This document shows, piece by piece, positions 17,895-26,639 of a DNA stretch of 64,000 bases (the first letter of the stretch is position 1; every line of letters begins with the position of its first letter). Under the pieces are notes generated by a model. The model did not search any database. It was given only the letters and a program-made list of their open reading frames with translations, and had not been told where the DNA came from. The stretch spans positions 1-64,000 of the forward strand of contig NZ_JAAOEN010000002.1 of assembly GCF_011320225.1 (NCBI RefSeq), in the 5' to 3' direction. A program made the position numbers and the translations under genes. Source of the stretch: Phytoactinopolyspora limicola (lineage in GTDB: Bacteria > Actinomycetota > Actinomycetes > Jiangellales > Jiangellaceae).

Positions 17895-19709
17895 ATGCTG
17901 ATCGACCGCACCGTGTTCCGGTTCGTTGCCGCGGCACGTGGCCGCCTGGCAGGCGTCGTCGCCTTGGGCCTGGCCGCTTCGGCCGCAGCGGTCGCCACGG
18001 CGTTCGCCCTCGCCGAAGTTGTCACCCGGGTCCTCGCCGCCGCCAGCTCCGGAAACGCCGGAGAACTCAGCGCCGCGTTTCCCCCATTGGCTATCGCCGC
18101 GGCGCTGACTCTCACCCGAGCCGCCTTACTGTGGTGGCGCGAACAGGCCTCCGTCCAGGCCGCCGTCGAGGTGAAACACCGGGTCCGCCGCCAGCTGGTC
18201 CGCCACCTGTTTCACCTCGGGCCCACCCATTCTCGTCGGGTGCGCGGCGGCAGCGTCCAGGCGACACTGGTGGACGGCGTCGAACACCTACAGGCCTATG
18301 TCGGCTTCTATCTGCCACAAGTGGTCGTCTCACTCGTCGTCCCCACCGCACTCGTCGGAATCCTCGCCAGTCGAGACATCGGCGTCGCCCTGCTCGTCGC
18401 GGCCGGCGTACTGAGTGTGCCCGTGGCCCAGCGCGTGTGGCGGCGGCTCCTCGGCCGCCGGGCGAACCATCACTGGGACGCCTACGAAACCTACGCGGCC
18501 CGGATCGCCGACACCATCGCCGGCATCGTCACACTGGTCTCGCTCGGCGCCACCCAGCGGGCCGGTCGGCGGCTGGCTGAACAGGCCGAACACCTGCGCG
18601 CCGCCACCACCGCAAACCTCCGAGCCTCCCTCGGGGTCTACGTCGTCACCAACACCGCCATGGGAGCGGGAACCGCGGGTGCCACCGTGCTGGCCGCGAT
18701 CCATGCCGCCCAGGGGCACCTCCAACCGGCGGACGTGTTACTCGTCCTGTTCTTGGCCGCCGAGTGCTTCCGACCTTTGCAGGACCTGCAGACGTACTGG
18801 CATGAGGGCTTCTACGGTCTCTCGGCGGCGCGTGGCATCACCCAGCTCCTCGATACGCCGCCAGACGTCGCCGAACATCCCGACGCACGCCGCGCCACCT
18901 TGAACACTCCCCCGGCGATGAAGGTCCATCACGTCGGCTATCGCTACCCCGACGCCCCCCTCGACGCGCTGCACGACGTCAGCGTGGACATCCCGGCTGG
19001 AAGCACGGTCGCCGTCGTCGGGCCGTCCGGCGCGGGTAAATCGACACTGGTCCAGTTGCTGCTACGCGACATCGACCCGGCCTCCGGGTCCATCACCATC
19101 GACGGTCATGATCTGCGCGACGTGCCGCTGAACCAGCTACGGGGTGTCACCGCGAGAGTGGCCCAGGACGTCGTCTTACTGAACGGCAGCATCTGGGACA
19201 ACGTCCGGCTGGCGGCACCGGCCGCCACCCGCGCCGAACTCCACGAGGCCATCCGCGCCTCCCGGGTGGACGAGATGGCCAGCGCACTCCCCGCCGGCCT
19301 CGACACACCGGTCGGCGAGCGAGGCAACGCCCTCTCCGGCGGCCAGCGACAACGAGTAGCACTCGCCCGTGCCCTCGCATCACGTGCACCGGTGCTCGTC
19401 CTCGACGAAGCGACCTCGGCTCTCGACGCCGAGAACGAAGCACTCGTCACTCAAGCGCTACATGGGCCCGGCGCAGACGCCCGCACCACCATCGTGGTCG
19501 CCCACCGACTCTCCACCGTCGCCAGCGCCGACGTCGTGGTTGTCCTCGACCGAGGCCGAGTCGTCGAGGCCGGCCCGCCCGCCGAACTCGCCCGCACCGG
19601 CGGGGCCTGGGCACGGATGCTGGACATCCAGCGAGAGTCCCTGCGCACCGCCGCACGGGCCACCCGCCCATTGCAGGATGCCACCCACCACGATGGAGCC
19701 GCCCGATGA
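17895..19709 (+). CDS. ABC transporter permease/ATPase, CydD/IrtA-like half of a heterodimer
   Basis: 604 aa: six hydrophobic helices in the first about 310 residues, then an ABC domain with Walker A VGPSGAGKST, signature LSGGQRQR, and Walker B VLVLDEATSALD. The membrane part contains LVDGVEHLQAYVGFYLPQ, a segment typical of CydD-like exporters. The ATG at 17895 follows AAAGAG. It overlaps the next gene (ATGA), so they form a heterodimer. Because it is divergent from a ferric-siderophore importer behind a Fur-like box, export or periplasm-to-cytoplasm handling of a siderophore (as in mycobacterial IrtAB) is more likely than cytochrome bd assembly. No SIP-type reductase domain and no cydAB genes are nearby. 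Confidence 0.85.
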   Translation: MLIDRTVFRFVAAARGRLAGVVALGLAASAAAVATAFALAEVVTRVLAAASSGNAGELSAAFPPLAIAAALTLTRAALLWWREQASVQAAVEVKHRVRRQLVRHLFHLGPTHSRRVRGGSVQATLVDGVEHLQAYVGFYLPQVVVSLVVPTALVGILASRDIGVALLVAAGVLSVPVAQRVWRRLLGRRANHHWDAYETYAARIADTIAGIVTLVSLGATQRAGRRLAEQAEHLRAATTANLRASLGVYVVTNTAMGAGTAGATVLAAIHAAQGHLQPADVLLVLFLAAECFRPLQDLQTYWHEGFYGLSAARGITQLLDTPPDVAEHPDARRATLNTPPAMKVHHVGYRYPDAPLDALHDVSVDIPAGSTVAVVGPSGAGKSTLVQLLLRDIDPASGSITIDGHDLRDVPLNQLRGVTARVAQDVVLLNGSIWDNVRLAAPAATRAELHEAIRASRVDEMASALPAGLDTPVGERGNALSGGQRQRVALARALASRAPVLVLDEATSALDAENEALVTQALHGPGADARTTIVVAHRLSTVASADVVVVLDRGRVVEAGPPAELARTGGAWARMLDIQRESLRTAARATRPLQDATHHDGAAR

Positions 19710-21478
19710 ACCCGCCGGCCCCTGGCACCCCCCTGGTCAGCCGCACCGGCTTGCGCTCGGCCCTCGGACGTTCCTGGCCAATCTTCGCCACCTGCGTCCT
19801 GCTCAACCTGGTCAGCGTCGCCGCCGGTGCCGCCGGAGCGGCGGTGGGCGCTTGGGCGGTATCCAGGGCGATTCTCGGCGCCAGCGCCGACGATCTCGTC
19901 ACCCCGGTAGTGGTGGTAGCCGCCTGTGTGGCGGTCCGCGCCGGGGCCACCTGGCTAGAGGCATGGCTGAGCCATGACCTCAGCTTCCAGATGATGAGCC
20001 GGGTACGTGGCTGGATCTTCACCTCCCTAGCCCGCATCGCCCCGGCCGGGCTGGCTCGCCGCCGCACCGGTGACGTGGCAACCACCACGCTGGCCGATTC
20101 CGAGGCGTTGGAGATCTTCTACGCCCACTCGTCCATCTACGTGGCGTCCGCCGCGATCACCACACCGGTTCTCGCCGTCGGGCTCGGCATCGTCGACCCC
20201 GTCGTCGCGGTCGCCGTCGTGCCCGTCCTTGCGCTGGCCGGCATCGCACCGTTGATGCTGCGGCGCCGGGCATTGCGGCACGGCCAGGCCATCCGGGACA
20301 CCCTCGCCGAACTCGCCGCCGACGTCAGCGAGAACGCGGGGGCCGTCCGCGAGATCGTCGGATACGGGATCACCGCCGATCGCGAAGAGCGGATCCGTGA
20401 ACTCGACCAGCGGCTTGGCCGGCTCCAGGTGGCCAACGCGCGCCGAGCCGGACTGGAGACGAGTGTGGCGGGCGTCGTCGCCATCCTGTGTGTACTGGTC
20501 GCGGGCGCTGTTGGCGCGTGGCGGGTGGGCAACGGCACACTCGACGCCACGCTCCTGGCGCCGGCGATGACCCTCGCCGGATTCACCCCGGCCGCCTTGC
20601 TCCAGCTAATCGGGGTCACCCGACACACCGGAACCACCCATCAGGCCGCTCAGCGAATCGCCGCACTGCTCTATGCTCCGACCCCGGTTGACCGCAGTGG
20701 CACCGCGACCATCCCCGGAACCGGCACTATCGGGCTGACCGCGCACCAGGTGGGCTTCACCTGGCCAGGAACGGCGGATGGTCCGCCGACTCTGCAGGAC
20801 GTGAACCTTCGCATAGCGCCCGGCGAGAACGTCGCCGTCGCCGGGCGGTCAGGAGCGGGCAAGTCCACCTTCGCCGCCCTGCTGGCCAGGTTCGCCGACC
20901 CGGATGACGGCGAGGTTCAGGCCGGCGGCACCGATCTTCGCGCTCTGCACCCGCAGGCGATGGCCGCGGCGGTGGGATTAGTCCCACAGGACGTCTTTCT
21001 GTTCCACGACACCATCCGGGCCAATCTCCTGCTGGCCGTCAGCGAACCCGAGGGCGTGGATGACGACGCCTTATGGCATGCCTTGGAGACCGCGCAGATC
21101 GCCGAGCTGGTCCGGACCCTGCCCGATGGACTGGACGCCGTTGTCGGTGAACGCGGCGCAGCGCTATCCGGCGGGGAACGCCAGCGCTTAGCACTCGCTC
21201 GTGCGATCCTCGCCGGTGCCCGCGCGTTGGTGCTCGACGAGACCGTCAGCCAGCTCGACGTCTCCAGCGAACGCGACGTCCGCGATGCGCTGGCGGCCGA
21301 CCGCACTGGCCGGACCACCATCGTCATCGCCCATCGACTGTCCACCCTCCTCGGGGCGGAGCGGATCGTCGTCCTCGACCACGGCCGCGTCGTCGGCGAC
21401 GGCACTCACCACGAGCTCCTGGAGACGTGCGCGACATACCGCGAACTGGTGGAACCGCAACTCGCCGCACTCCCATGA
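19706..21478 (+). CDS. ABC transporter permease/ATPase, CydC/IrtB-like half of a heterodimer
   Basis: 590 aa, same architecture as the upstream partner: membrane domain in the first about 320 residues, ABC domain with Walker A AGRSGAGKST, LSGGERQR and LVLDETVSQLD. Walker B keeps the catalytic Glu but reads DET in place of DEA. The start overlaps the upstream gene by ATGA. The final codons run into a class A palindrome and the TGA (21476-21478) lies in its left arm. Role as for its partner: a candidate siderophore transporter under iron control. Confidence 0.85.
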   Translation: MNPPAPGTPLVSRTGLRSALGRSWPIFATCVLLNLVSVAAGAAGAAVGAWAVSRAILGASADDLVTPVVVVAACVAVRAGATWLEAWLSHDLSFQMMSRVRGWIFTSLARIAPAGLARRRTGDVATTTLADSEALEIFYAHSSIYVASAAITTPVLAVGLGIVDPVVAVAVVPVLALAGIAPLMLRRRALRHGQAIRDTLAELAADVSENAGAVREIVGYGITADREERIRELDQRLGRLQVANARRAGLETSVAGVVAILCVLVAGAVGAWRVGNGTLDATLLAPAMTLAGFTPAALLQLIGVTRHTGTTHQAAQRIAALLYAPTPVDRSGTATIPGTGTIGLTAHQVGFTWPGTADGPPTLQDVNLRIAPGENVAVAGRSGAGKSTFAALLARFADPDDGEVQAGGTDLRALHPQAMAAAVGLVPQDVFLFHDTIRANLLLAVSEPEGVDDDALWHALETAQIAELVRTLPDGLDAVVGERGAALSGGERQRLALARAILAGARALVLDETVSQLDVSSERDVRDALAADRTGRTTIVIAHRLSTLLGAERIVVLDHGRVVGDGTHHELLETCATYRELVEPQLAALP

Positions 21479-21528
21479 TCATTGGCTTTTGACTACCGGA
21501 TCCGGTAGTCAAAAGCCAATGATCATGG
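21473..21528. repeat. Class A palindrome, copy 4
   Basis: 56 bp perfect core (CTACC/GGTAG arms around GGATCC), extendable to 21468-21533 with one mismatch. It carries the TGA stop of the plus-strand ABC gene and separates it from the convergent GH4 gene, whose stop at 21561 is outside the repeat. Confidence 0.9.
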
Positions 21529-21560
21529 AAGTGGGGGTGGGCACCACACCCCGTGGCGCC

Positions 21561-22892
21561 TCACGGCTGAGTCAGCACCGAGCGCAACTCCGGCAGCGCG
21601 TCCAATTCCCGCTGCAGGATGCGCTCGGCCGCATGTACCGACCCTACGAGCGGATGGATAGCCAGGGCTTTCACCGCAGCCGCCCGCGACCCGGTGGTGG
21701 CGGCCTCGATGGTGGCCCGTTCCGCCGCCTTCACGCTGGACACCAAGGCGGACGCCGACGGCTCCAGCGCACCGGCGGCCAGCGGGTGTGCTCCGTTGCG
21801 GCCGACGACGCACGGCACCTCCACCACCGCGTCGGCGTCGAGGCCGGCCAACGCGGAGCGGTTGCGGACGTTCAGCACGAGGCGCACCTGCTCGTCGGCC
21901 GCGATAGCCCGCATCAATGCCAGCGCCACCCGGTCGTATCCGCCACCGTCGAGATCCGCGCTGTCCCTGCTGCCGGCCCCAGATGCCTCCCGGCTCTCGG
22001 CCATGTAGGTGGCCTCACGTTCTTGCCTCGTCCGGTCCCATCGGGCGGCCGCGTCGCCTTCGCCGACCTCCCGATAGAAACCTTCCTGCTGACGGAGCAG
22101 GAACTCGCCCCGCGTCGCCTCAGCCTCCTCGATCGAGGTGATGGCATCCTGGGTGAAGTAGTAGTAATAGAGGTACTCATTAGGAATGGCGCCCAGCGTG
22201 CGCAGCCACTCGACGCCGAACAGCTTGCCTTCCTCGAACGACGTGAGCGCGTCGGTGTCGGCCAGCAGATCCGGCAGCACGTCGCGCCCATCGACGAGGA
22301 CTCGCCGCAGCCAGCCCAGGTGATTGAGCCCCGCGTAGTCGAACCACGCGTCATCCATGCCGACGTCTAGTGCCCGGGCTACCCTGCGGAAGAGGCCGAC
22401 CGGCGAGTCGCAGATCCCGATCACTCGGTCTCCGAGGATCTGGCTCATCGCTTCGGTGACCATCCCGGCGGGATTGGTGAAGTTGATGACCCACGCCTGC
22501 GGTGCGTGCTCACGGACGGCCGCGGCGATGCGCCGCGCTACTGGGACGGTGCGCAGGCCGTAGCAGATGCCGCCCGCCCCGGTGGTCTCCTGACCGAGCA
22601 TCCCTTCGGCCAACGCCGAACGCTCGTCGCACACCCGGCCCCGCAGGCCGCCCACCCGGATCGCGGAGAAGACGAAGTCGGTGCCGTCCAACGCGGCTCC
22701 CAGGTCATCCTCAACCACCACTTCAGGTCCGCGTCCTCCGGCGGTGTCGTCCAGCACCGCGCGCACCGCGCGCACCCGCTCGGGGTCGGTGTCGTGTAGC
22801 ACCACGGCGTCGACGCCGGAACCTTCGTCGGTCAGCGCGGAATGCACGAGCGGGACGCGGAAGCCGCCACCGCCCAGGATGGTCAGCCTCAT
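21561..22892 (-). CDS. Glycoside hydrolase family 4 (6-phospho-beta-glucosidase type)
   Basis: GH4 enzymes cleave glycosides by an NAD- and Mn-dependent oxidation-elimination route in the cytoplasm. 443 aa. The NAD-binding N-terminus is LGGGGFRVP (6-14), FTNP lies at 138-141, the metal-binding Cys at 161 (GICDSP) and His at 191 (GLNHLGW), so the active site is complete. The start overlaps the DeoR stop (ATGA), so the regulator and enzyme are co-translated. GH4 members act on phosphorylated sugars or on free galactosides or glucuronides; the sequence is nearest to 6-phospho-beta-glucosidases, but the substrate is not certain. No PTS genes are nearby; phosphorylation might come from the divergent PfkB kinase. 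Confidence 0.9.
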   Translation of the reverse strand: MRLTILGGGGFRVPLVHSALTDEGSGVDAVVLHDTDPERVRAVRAVLDDTAGGRGPEVVVEDDLGAALDGTDFVFSAIRVGGLRGRVCDERSALAEGMLGQETTGAGGICYGLRTVPVARRIAAAVREHAPQAWVINFTNPAGMVTEAMSQILGDRVIGICDSPVGLFRRVARALDVGMDDAWFDYAGLNHLGWLRRVLVDGRDVLPDLLADTDALTSFEEGKLFGVEWLRTLGAIPNEYLYYYYFTQDAITSIEEAEATRGEFLLRQQEGFYREVGEGDAAARWDRTRQEREATYMAESREASGAGSRDSADLDGGGYDRVALALMRAIAADEQVRLVLNVRNRSALAGLDADAVVEVPCVVGRNGAHPLAAGALEPSASALVSSVKAAERATIEAATTGSRAAAVKALAIHPLVGSVHAAERILQRELDALPELRSVLTQP

Positions 22893-23641
22893 ACGGCTAT
22901 CACCTCTACTCCAGATTCATTCAAGGTCGCGAGGGTGCCTGGATCGGCGCCCTCGTTGGTGATCACGGTGTCGAGCGCCTCTGGTCCACAGACGGTGGCG
23001 TACCCGCTGCCGGGGAACTTCGACCGGTCGGCCACCAGGATCACCTGATCCGCGGAAGCGATCATTGCCCGGCGTACCGGCACCTCCACCGCGGTGGTGT
23101 CGACGATGGTGCCATCGGGACTGACGCCGCTCGTCCCCATGAAGAAGCGACCGGCCCTGAGTTGGCGCACGCTATCTTCGGTGAGGAACCCCACCAAGGA
23201 GCGGTAGTTGCGGCGTACGACCCCGCCGAGCAGGATCAGCTCGATCTCTGGATCCGGGACCAGTTCCTCATACACGGCCAGGTTGGCCGTCATCACCGTG
23301 ATCGAGCGGCCTCGCAGGTGAGCGGCGAGTCGGTGCACCGTGGTCCCGATATCCAGCAGGAGGACGTCACCATCCTGGACGAGTTCCGCGGCCCGGGCGG
23401 CGACGGCGTCGCGCGCTTCCTGGCCCATGGTGGCGACCTCGGCGAATGGCTCTTCCAGCGCGGTGCGCGCCGCGGCGCCACCACGAACCCTGGTCAGCAG
23501 TTCGAGCCGTTCGAGGCGGGTCAGGTCGCGGCGGACCGTGGCCGGACTGACGCCTAGCCGGTCGGCGAGCACACCAACGGAGACGGGACCCTCGGAACGC
23601 AGGGTCTGCATGATCAACTCATATCGTCGCTGTGCGAGCAC
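22889..23641 (-). CDS. DeoR family transcriptional regulator (sugar locus)
   Basis: 250 aa with the DeoR winged helix-turn-helix at the N-terminus (VGVLADRLGVSPATVRRDLTRLE) and a sugar-phosphate sensor domain (LLLDIGTTVHRLA, LGGVVRRNYRSLVG, DRSKF). Such regulators are released by phosphorylated sugars. GTG start at 23641 without a ribosome-binding site; TATTGT lies six bases upstream on the minus strand, so the mRNA may be leaderless. Co-transcribed with GH4. It probably controls the divergent pfkB-ABC operon through the direct repeats in the shared promoter region. Confidence 0.92.
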   Translation of the reverse strand: MLAQRRYELIMQTLRSEGPVSVGVLADRLGVSPATVRRDLTRLERLELLTRVRGGAAARTALEEPFAEVATMGQEARDAVAARAAELVQDGDVLLLDIGTTVHRLAAHLRGRSITVMTANLAVYEELVPDPEIELILLGGVVRRNYRSLVGFLTEDSVRQLRAGRFFMGTSGVSPDGTIVDTTAVEVPVRRAMIASADQVILVADRSKFPGSGYATVCGPEALDTVITNEGADPGTLATLNESGVEVIAV

Positions 23642-23656
23642 AATTGAACAATATCA

Positions 23657-23706
23657 ATCAAATATGCCGCGATGTCCATCGCAGGGCTGCGCACAATGAT
23701 CAAATA
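23657..23706. promoter_or_regulatory. Direct repeats in the DeoR/PfkB divergent promoter
   Basis: ATCAAATA occurs at 23657-23664 and 23699-23706, 42 bases apart (four helical turns), in an AT-rich stretch; both copies are preceded by related ACAAT sequence. This spacing suits a DeoR-type repressor that binds two sites on one face of the helix. Confidence 0.4.
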
Positions 23707-23749
23707 ACCTTCACATATGGTGGGGTACGCCACTCGTTATGAGCAGATC

Positions 23750-23778
23750 TTGTCAACTTCAAGCACGACGGCTATGTT
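23750..23778 (+). promoter_or_regulatory. Likely promoter of the pfkB-ABC-PIG-L operon
   Basis: TTGTCA (23750-23755) and TATGTT (23773-23778) with a 17-base spacer, a good vegetative promoter. It would start near 23785, giving a short leader to the GTG at 23804. Confidence 0.55.
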
Positions 23779-23803
23779 CTAACAACACGACAACAACACG
23801 ACA

Positions 23804-25030
23804 GTGTCACAACGCACCCCGCACCCCGCACCACCATCGGCCCGGCCGACTACCGCACCGGTCGCCCGCTCGTCCCACGGCCCACCACACCCCGAGGTAC
23901 CAGTGCCCAGCACCGCACAACCACCGCCGCCACCCGGCGGGCCGCGCCCGCCCGGTCGCCCGGCGCGACACTTTTACGACCCACTCGAACCCGTCCGGAA
24001 CGACGGCGACCCCGAGGTGGACATCTTCCTGACGGGCACCGTCTTCTTCGACATCATCTTCATCGGCCTCGAAGCGCCGCCCCAACGTGGCACGGAGGTC
24101 TGGGCGTCGGGCATGGGCTCCGGTCCGGGTGGTGTCGCGAACATGGCGGTCGCCTGTGCCCGCCTCGGCCTACGCACCAGTTTGGCCACCGCCTTCGGTG
24201 AAGACCTCTACGGGGACTACTGCCGGCAGACACTGGGCATCCAAGAAGGTGTCGATCTCACGTACTCCCGATACATCACCGGATGGCACTCCCCGGTCAC
24301 GGTATCTACGGTGTACCAGCGCGACCGCACGATGGTCACCCACGGACACATCGCCGAGGCCCAGTCGCGGCTGGTCGGGCACCCGCCCCGGGCCCGGGCC
24401 ACCTTCATCGACCTCGGTGCCGACCGCCAGCCGTGGGTCGACACCATCGCGGACGACGGCGGACTGATCTTCGCCGACCTCGGCTGGGACCCGGAGGACC
24501 GCTGGGACATCGACCGGCTGCGCGACAAACTGCGTGGCTGTTACGCCTTCTCCCCCAACGCGGTCGAAGCGATGAGCTACACCCGTACCGACTCCCCGGC
24601 CGACGCGGTCAAGGCACTCTCGAAGCTGGTGCCGCTGGCCGTGGTGACGTGCGGCGCCGACGGGGTGATCGCCTACGAACGAGACACGGATACAACGGTG
24701 CACGCACCAGCCGTGCCGGTCGACGCGATGGATCCCACCGGAGCCGGCGACGTCTTCCTGGCCGGGCTCATGACCGGCACCGTGGCCGGTTGGCCGCTGG
24801 AGCATCGACTCCGGTTGGCCAATCTGGCGGCGGCGCTCTCGGTGCGCCATTTCGGTGGCGCCCTGGCGGCCCCCGGATGGGGCGATATCGCCACCTGGTG
24901 GAATGACACCGGATCGAAGGACCCGGCGCTGGCCGGAAGCTACGCATTCCTCGATGAGATCCTCCCCGATTACGACGTTCCCGAGGTCTCCCGGGCTATC
25001 GCAACTCTGGGATTCCGCGCCGGGCGCTAA
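23804..25030 (+). CDS. PfkB family carbohydrate kinase
   Basis: Ribokinase-fold kinase that phosphorylates a sugar or sugar derivative with ATP. From GTG 23804 it is 408 aa; a GTG at 23903 with GAGG upstream would give 375 aa and remove a Pro/Ala-rich N-terminus of doubtful reality. PfkB signatures are present: substrate-side GSGPGGVANMAVACARLG and the anion-hole/catalytic DPTGAGDVFLAGLM. It heads an operon with a binding protein, two permeases and probably the secreted PIG-L protein, and diverges from GH4-DeoR. It may provide the phosphorylated substrate for GH4 in place of a PTS. The exact sugar is unknown. Confidence 0.88.
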   Translation: MSQRTPHPAPPSARPTTAPVARSSHGPPHPEVPVPSTAQPPPPPGGPRPPGRPARHFYDPLEPVRNDGDPEVDIFLTGTVFFDIIFIGLEAPPQRGTEVWASGMGSGPGGVANMAVACARLGLRTSLATAFGEDLYGDYCRQTLGIQEGVDLTYSRYITGWHSPVTVSTVYQRDRTMVTHGHIAEAQSRLVGHPPRARATFIDLGADRQPWVDTIADDGGLIFADLGWDPEDRWDIDRLRDKLRGCYAFSPNAVEAMSYTRTDSPADAVKALSKLVPLAVVTCGADGVIAYERDTDTTVHAPAVPVDAMDPTGAGDVFLAGLMTGTVAGWPLEHRLRLANLAAALSVRHFGGALAAPGWGDIATWWNDTGSKDPALAGSYAFLDEILPDYDVPEVSRAIATLGFRAGR

Positions 25031-25062
25031 TCGAGGAGTACCAACACGAAAGGGCACAAGGA

Positions 25063-26457
25063 ATGAGCAGAGCAACACGCAAGTGGGCACGGTTCGTGGC
25101 CACCGCGGGCGTCGTCGCGCTCATCGCGGCCTGCGCACCCGGCAGCGACGACGATGGTGACGACGGCGACGCGGGGGGCGACACCACCGCTGACGCCGAC
25201 GGGGATGCGGACGCCGACGCGGACGGGGATACCGACCCAAGCGACCTCGGCGAACTCACGCTGGTCGTGTGGGACCAGGAAGTACGCGGTGGGCAGTCCG
25301 AGCAGATCGACGCGCTCAACGAGGCGTTCGAGGCGGAGTACCCGAACATCACCATCGAGCGGGTGTCCCGGAGCACCGATGACCTCCGCACCACGTTGCG
25401 GCTGGCCCTGAGCGACGATGACGCTCCTGACGTCGTACAGGCCAACAACGGCCGCACCGACATGGGTCAGTACGTCGCCTCCGGCCTGCTGGAGCCGCTC
25501 GACTCGTACGCGGGCACGTACGGCTGGTTCGACCGCTTCCCGGAGTCGGTCCGGTCGCTGGCGATGTATAGCGACGATGGCGAGGTCTATGGTGACGGCG
25601 CTCTGTACGGTCTGCCGCAGATGGGCGAGATCGTCGGGCTCTATTACAGCAAGCCGAAGCTCGACGAGTTGGGCATCGACCCGCCGGCCACACACGACGA
25701 GTTCGTCGCCGCGTTGGAGGCGGCCGACGATGCCGGTGAGCTGCCGATCCAGTTCGGCAACCTGAACCCGTTCGCCGGGATTCACGAGTACGGGTTCGTG
25801 CAGAACCAGTTCGTCGACGCCGAGACCATCCGCAACCTCGGATTCGGCCGGCCGGGTTCGTCCTGGCTGGAGCCGGAGAGCGTCGAGGCCACCGAGACGA
25901 TCATGGACTGGGTGGACGCCGGATACTTCACCGACGGCTTCGCCGGACTCGACTACGACGACTCGTGGCAGCAGTTCACCCAGGGCGAGGGCGTCTTCCT
26001 CGTCGCTGGCACGTGGCTGCTGGCCGACCTCGACGGCGCGATGGGCGACGACGTCGGCTTCATCCTCCCGCCGGCCGGGGCGAGCGGTCAGAACCTGGTC
26101 ACCGGAGGCATCAGCATTCCGTTCGCCATCCCGTCCAATAGCGACAACAAGGACGCTGCCGCGGCGTACATCGACTTCATCACGAACTCCGAGGCGATGG
26201 CGACGGTGGCCGACGCTGGCAACCTTCCCGTGGTGGACGCCGAGCAGCAGGAGGCCAGCGGCCTGCAGGCTGACGTGTTCGAGGCATGGGCCCAGGCGGG
26301 CGCTGAAGACCTCTTGGTGCCGTACCTGGACTACGCGACGCCGACGTTCTACGACACCATCACCGCGGCCATCCAAGACCTGCTGGGTGGTCAGCGCGCG
26401 CCCCAGGACTTCCTGGAGCACCTCGAAGCGGAGTACGTGGAGCAGGTCGGCAGCTAA
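25063..26457 (+). CDS. Sugar ABC transporter substrate-binding lipoprotein (family 1)
   Basis: 464 aa. Lipoprotein signal with lipobox IAAC (Cys24) and then a very acidic Asp/Gly/Ala linker up to about residue 60. The fold that follows is of the carbohydrate-binding type (LTLVVWDQE, PDVVQANNGRTDMGQ, YGLPQMGEIVGLYYSK). The ATG at 25063 has AAGGA directly before it. The acidic linker fits an organism adapted to salt. It sits 32 bases after pfkB; a nested palindrome (26480-26599) separates it from the permeases, which could lower their expression relative to the binding protein. Confidence 0.93.
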   Translation: MSRATRKWARFVATAGVVALIAACAPGSDDDGDDGDAGGDTTADADGDADADADGDTDPSDLGELTLVVWDQEVRGGQSEQIDALNEAFEAEYPNITIERVSRSTDDLRTTLRLALSDDDAPDVVQANNGRTDMGQYVASGLLEPLDSYAGTYGWFDRFPESVRSLAMYSDDGEVYGDGALYGLPQMGEIVGLYYSKPKLDELGIDPPATHDEFVAALEAADDAGELPIQFGNLNPFAGIHEYGFVQNQFVDAETIRNLGFGRPGSSWLEPESVEATETIMDWVDAGYFTDGFAGLDYDDSWQQFTQGEGVFLVAGTWLLADLDGAMGDDVGFILPPAGASGQNLVTGGISIPFAIPSNSDNKDAAAAYIDFITNSEAMATVADAGNLPVVDAEQQEASGLQADVFEAWAQAGAEDLLVPYLDYATPTFYDTITAAIQDLLGGQRAPQDFLEHLEAEYVEQVGS

Positions 26458-26479
26458 GAGCGGAAGCTCTACATCCGCA

Positions 26480-26599
26480 GTGATCGTTAGCGGATTTCCG
26501 CCCTCCTCGCCGGTGATCGTTGCCGGATTCGCGTCGCTATAGCGACCGGATTCCGGCAACGATCACGGGGGCTGGGGGCGGAAATCCGCTAACGATCAC
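26480..26599. repeat. Class B nested double palindrome
   Basis: Outer arms GTGATCGTTAGCGGATTTCC (26480-) and its complement ending at 26599 enclose a second, similar palindrome (26511-26568) whose arms start GTGATCGTTGCCGG and close with a short stem GTCGCT-AT-AGCGAC. The inner arms have three mismatches. It looks as if one class B unit was inserted in the loop of another. It lies between binding-protein and permease genes of one operon, so it could be a partial terminator or mRNA stabiliser. Confidence 0.85.
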
Positions 26600-26639
26600 C
26601 GGCGGTGGTGGGTATCGACGAACACGACAAGGAGGGGCG

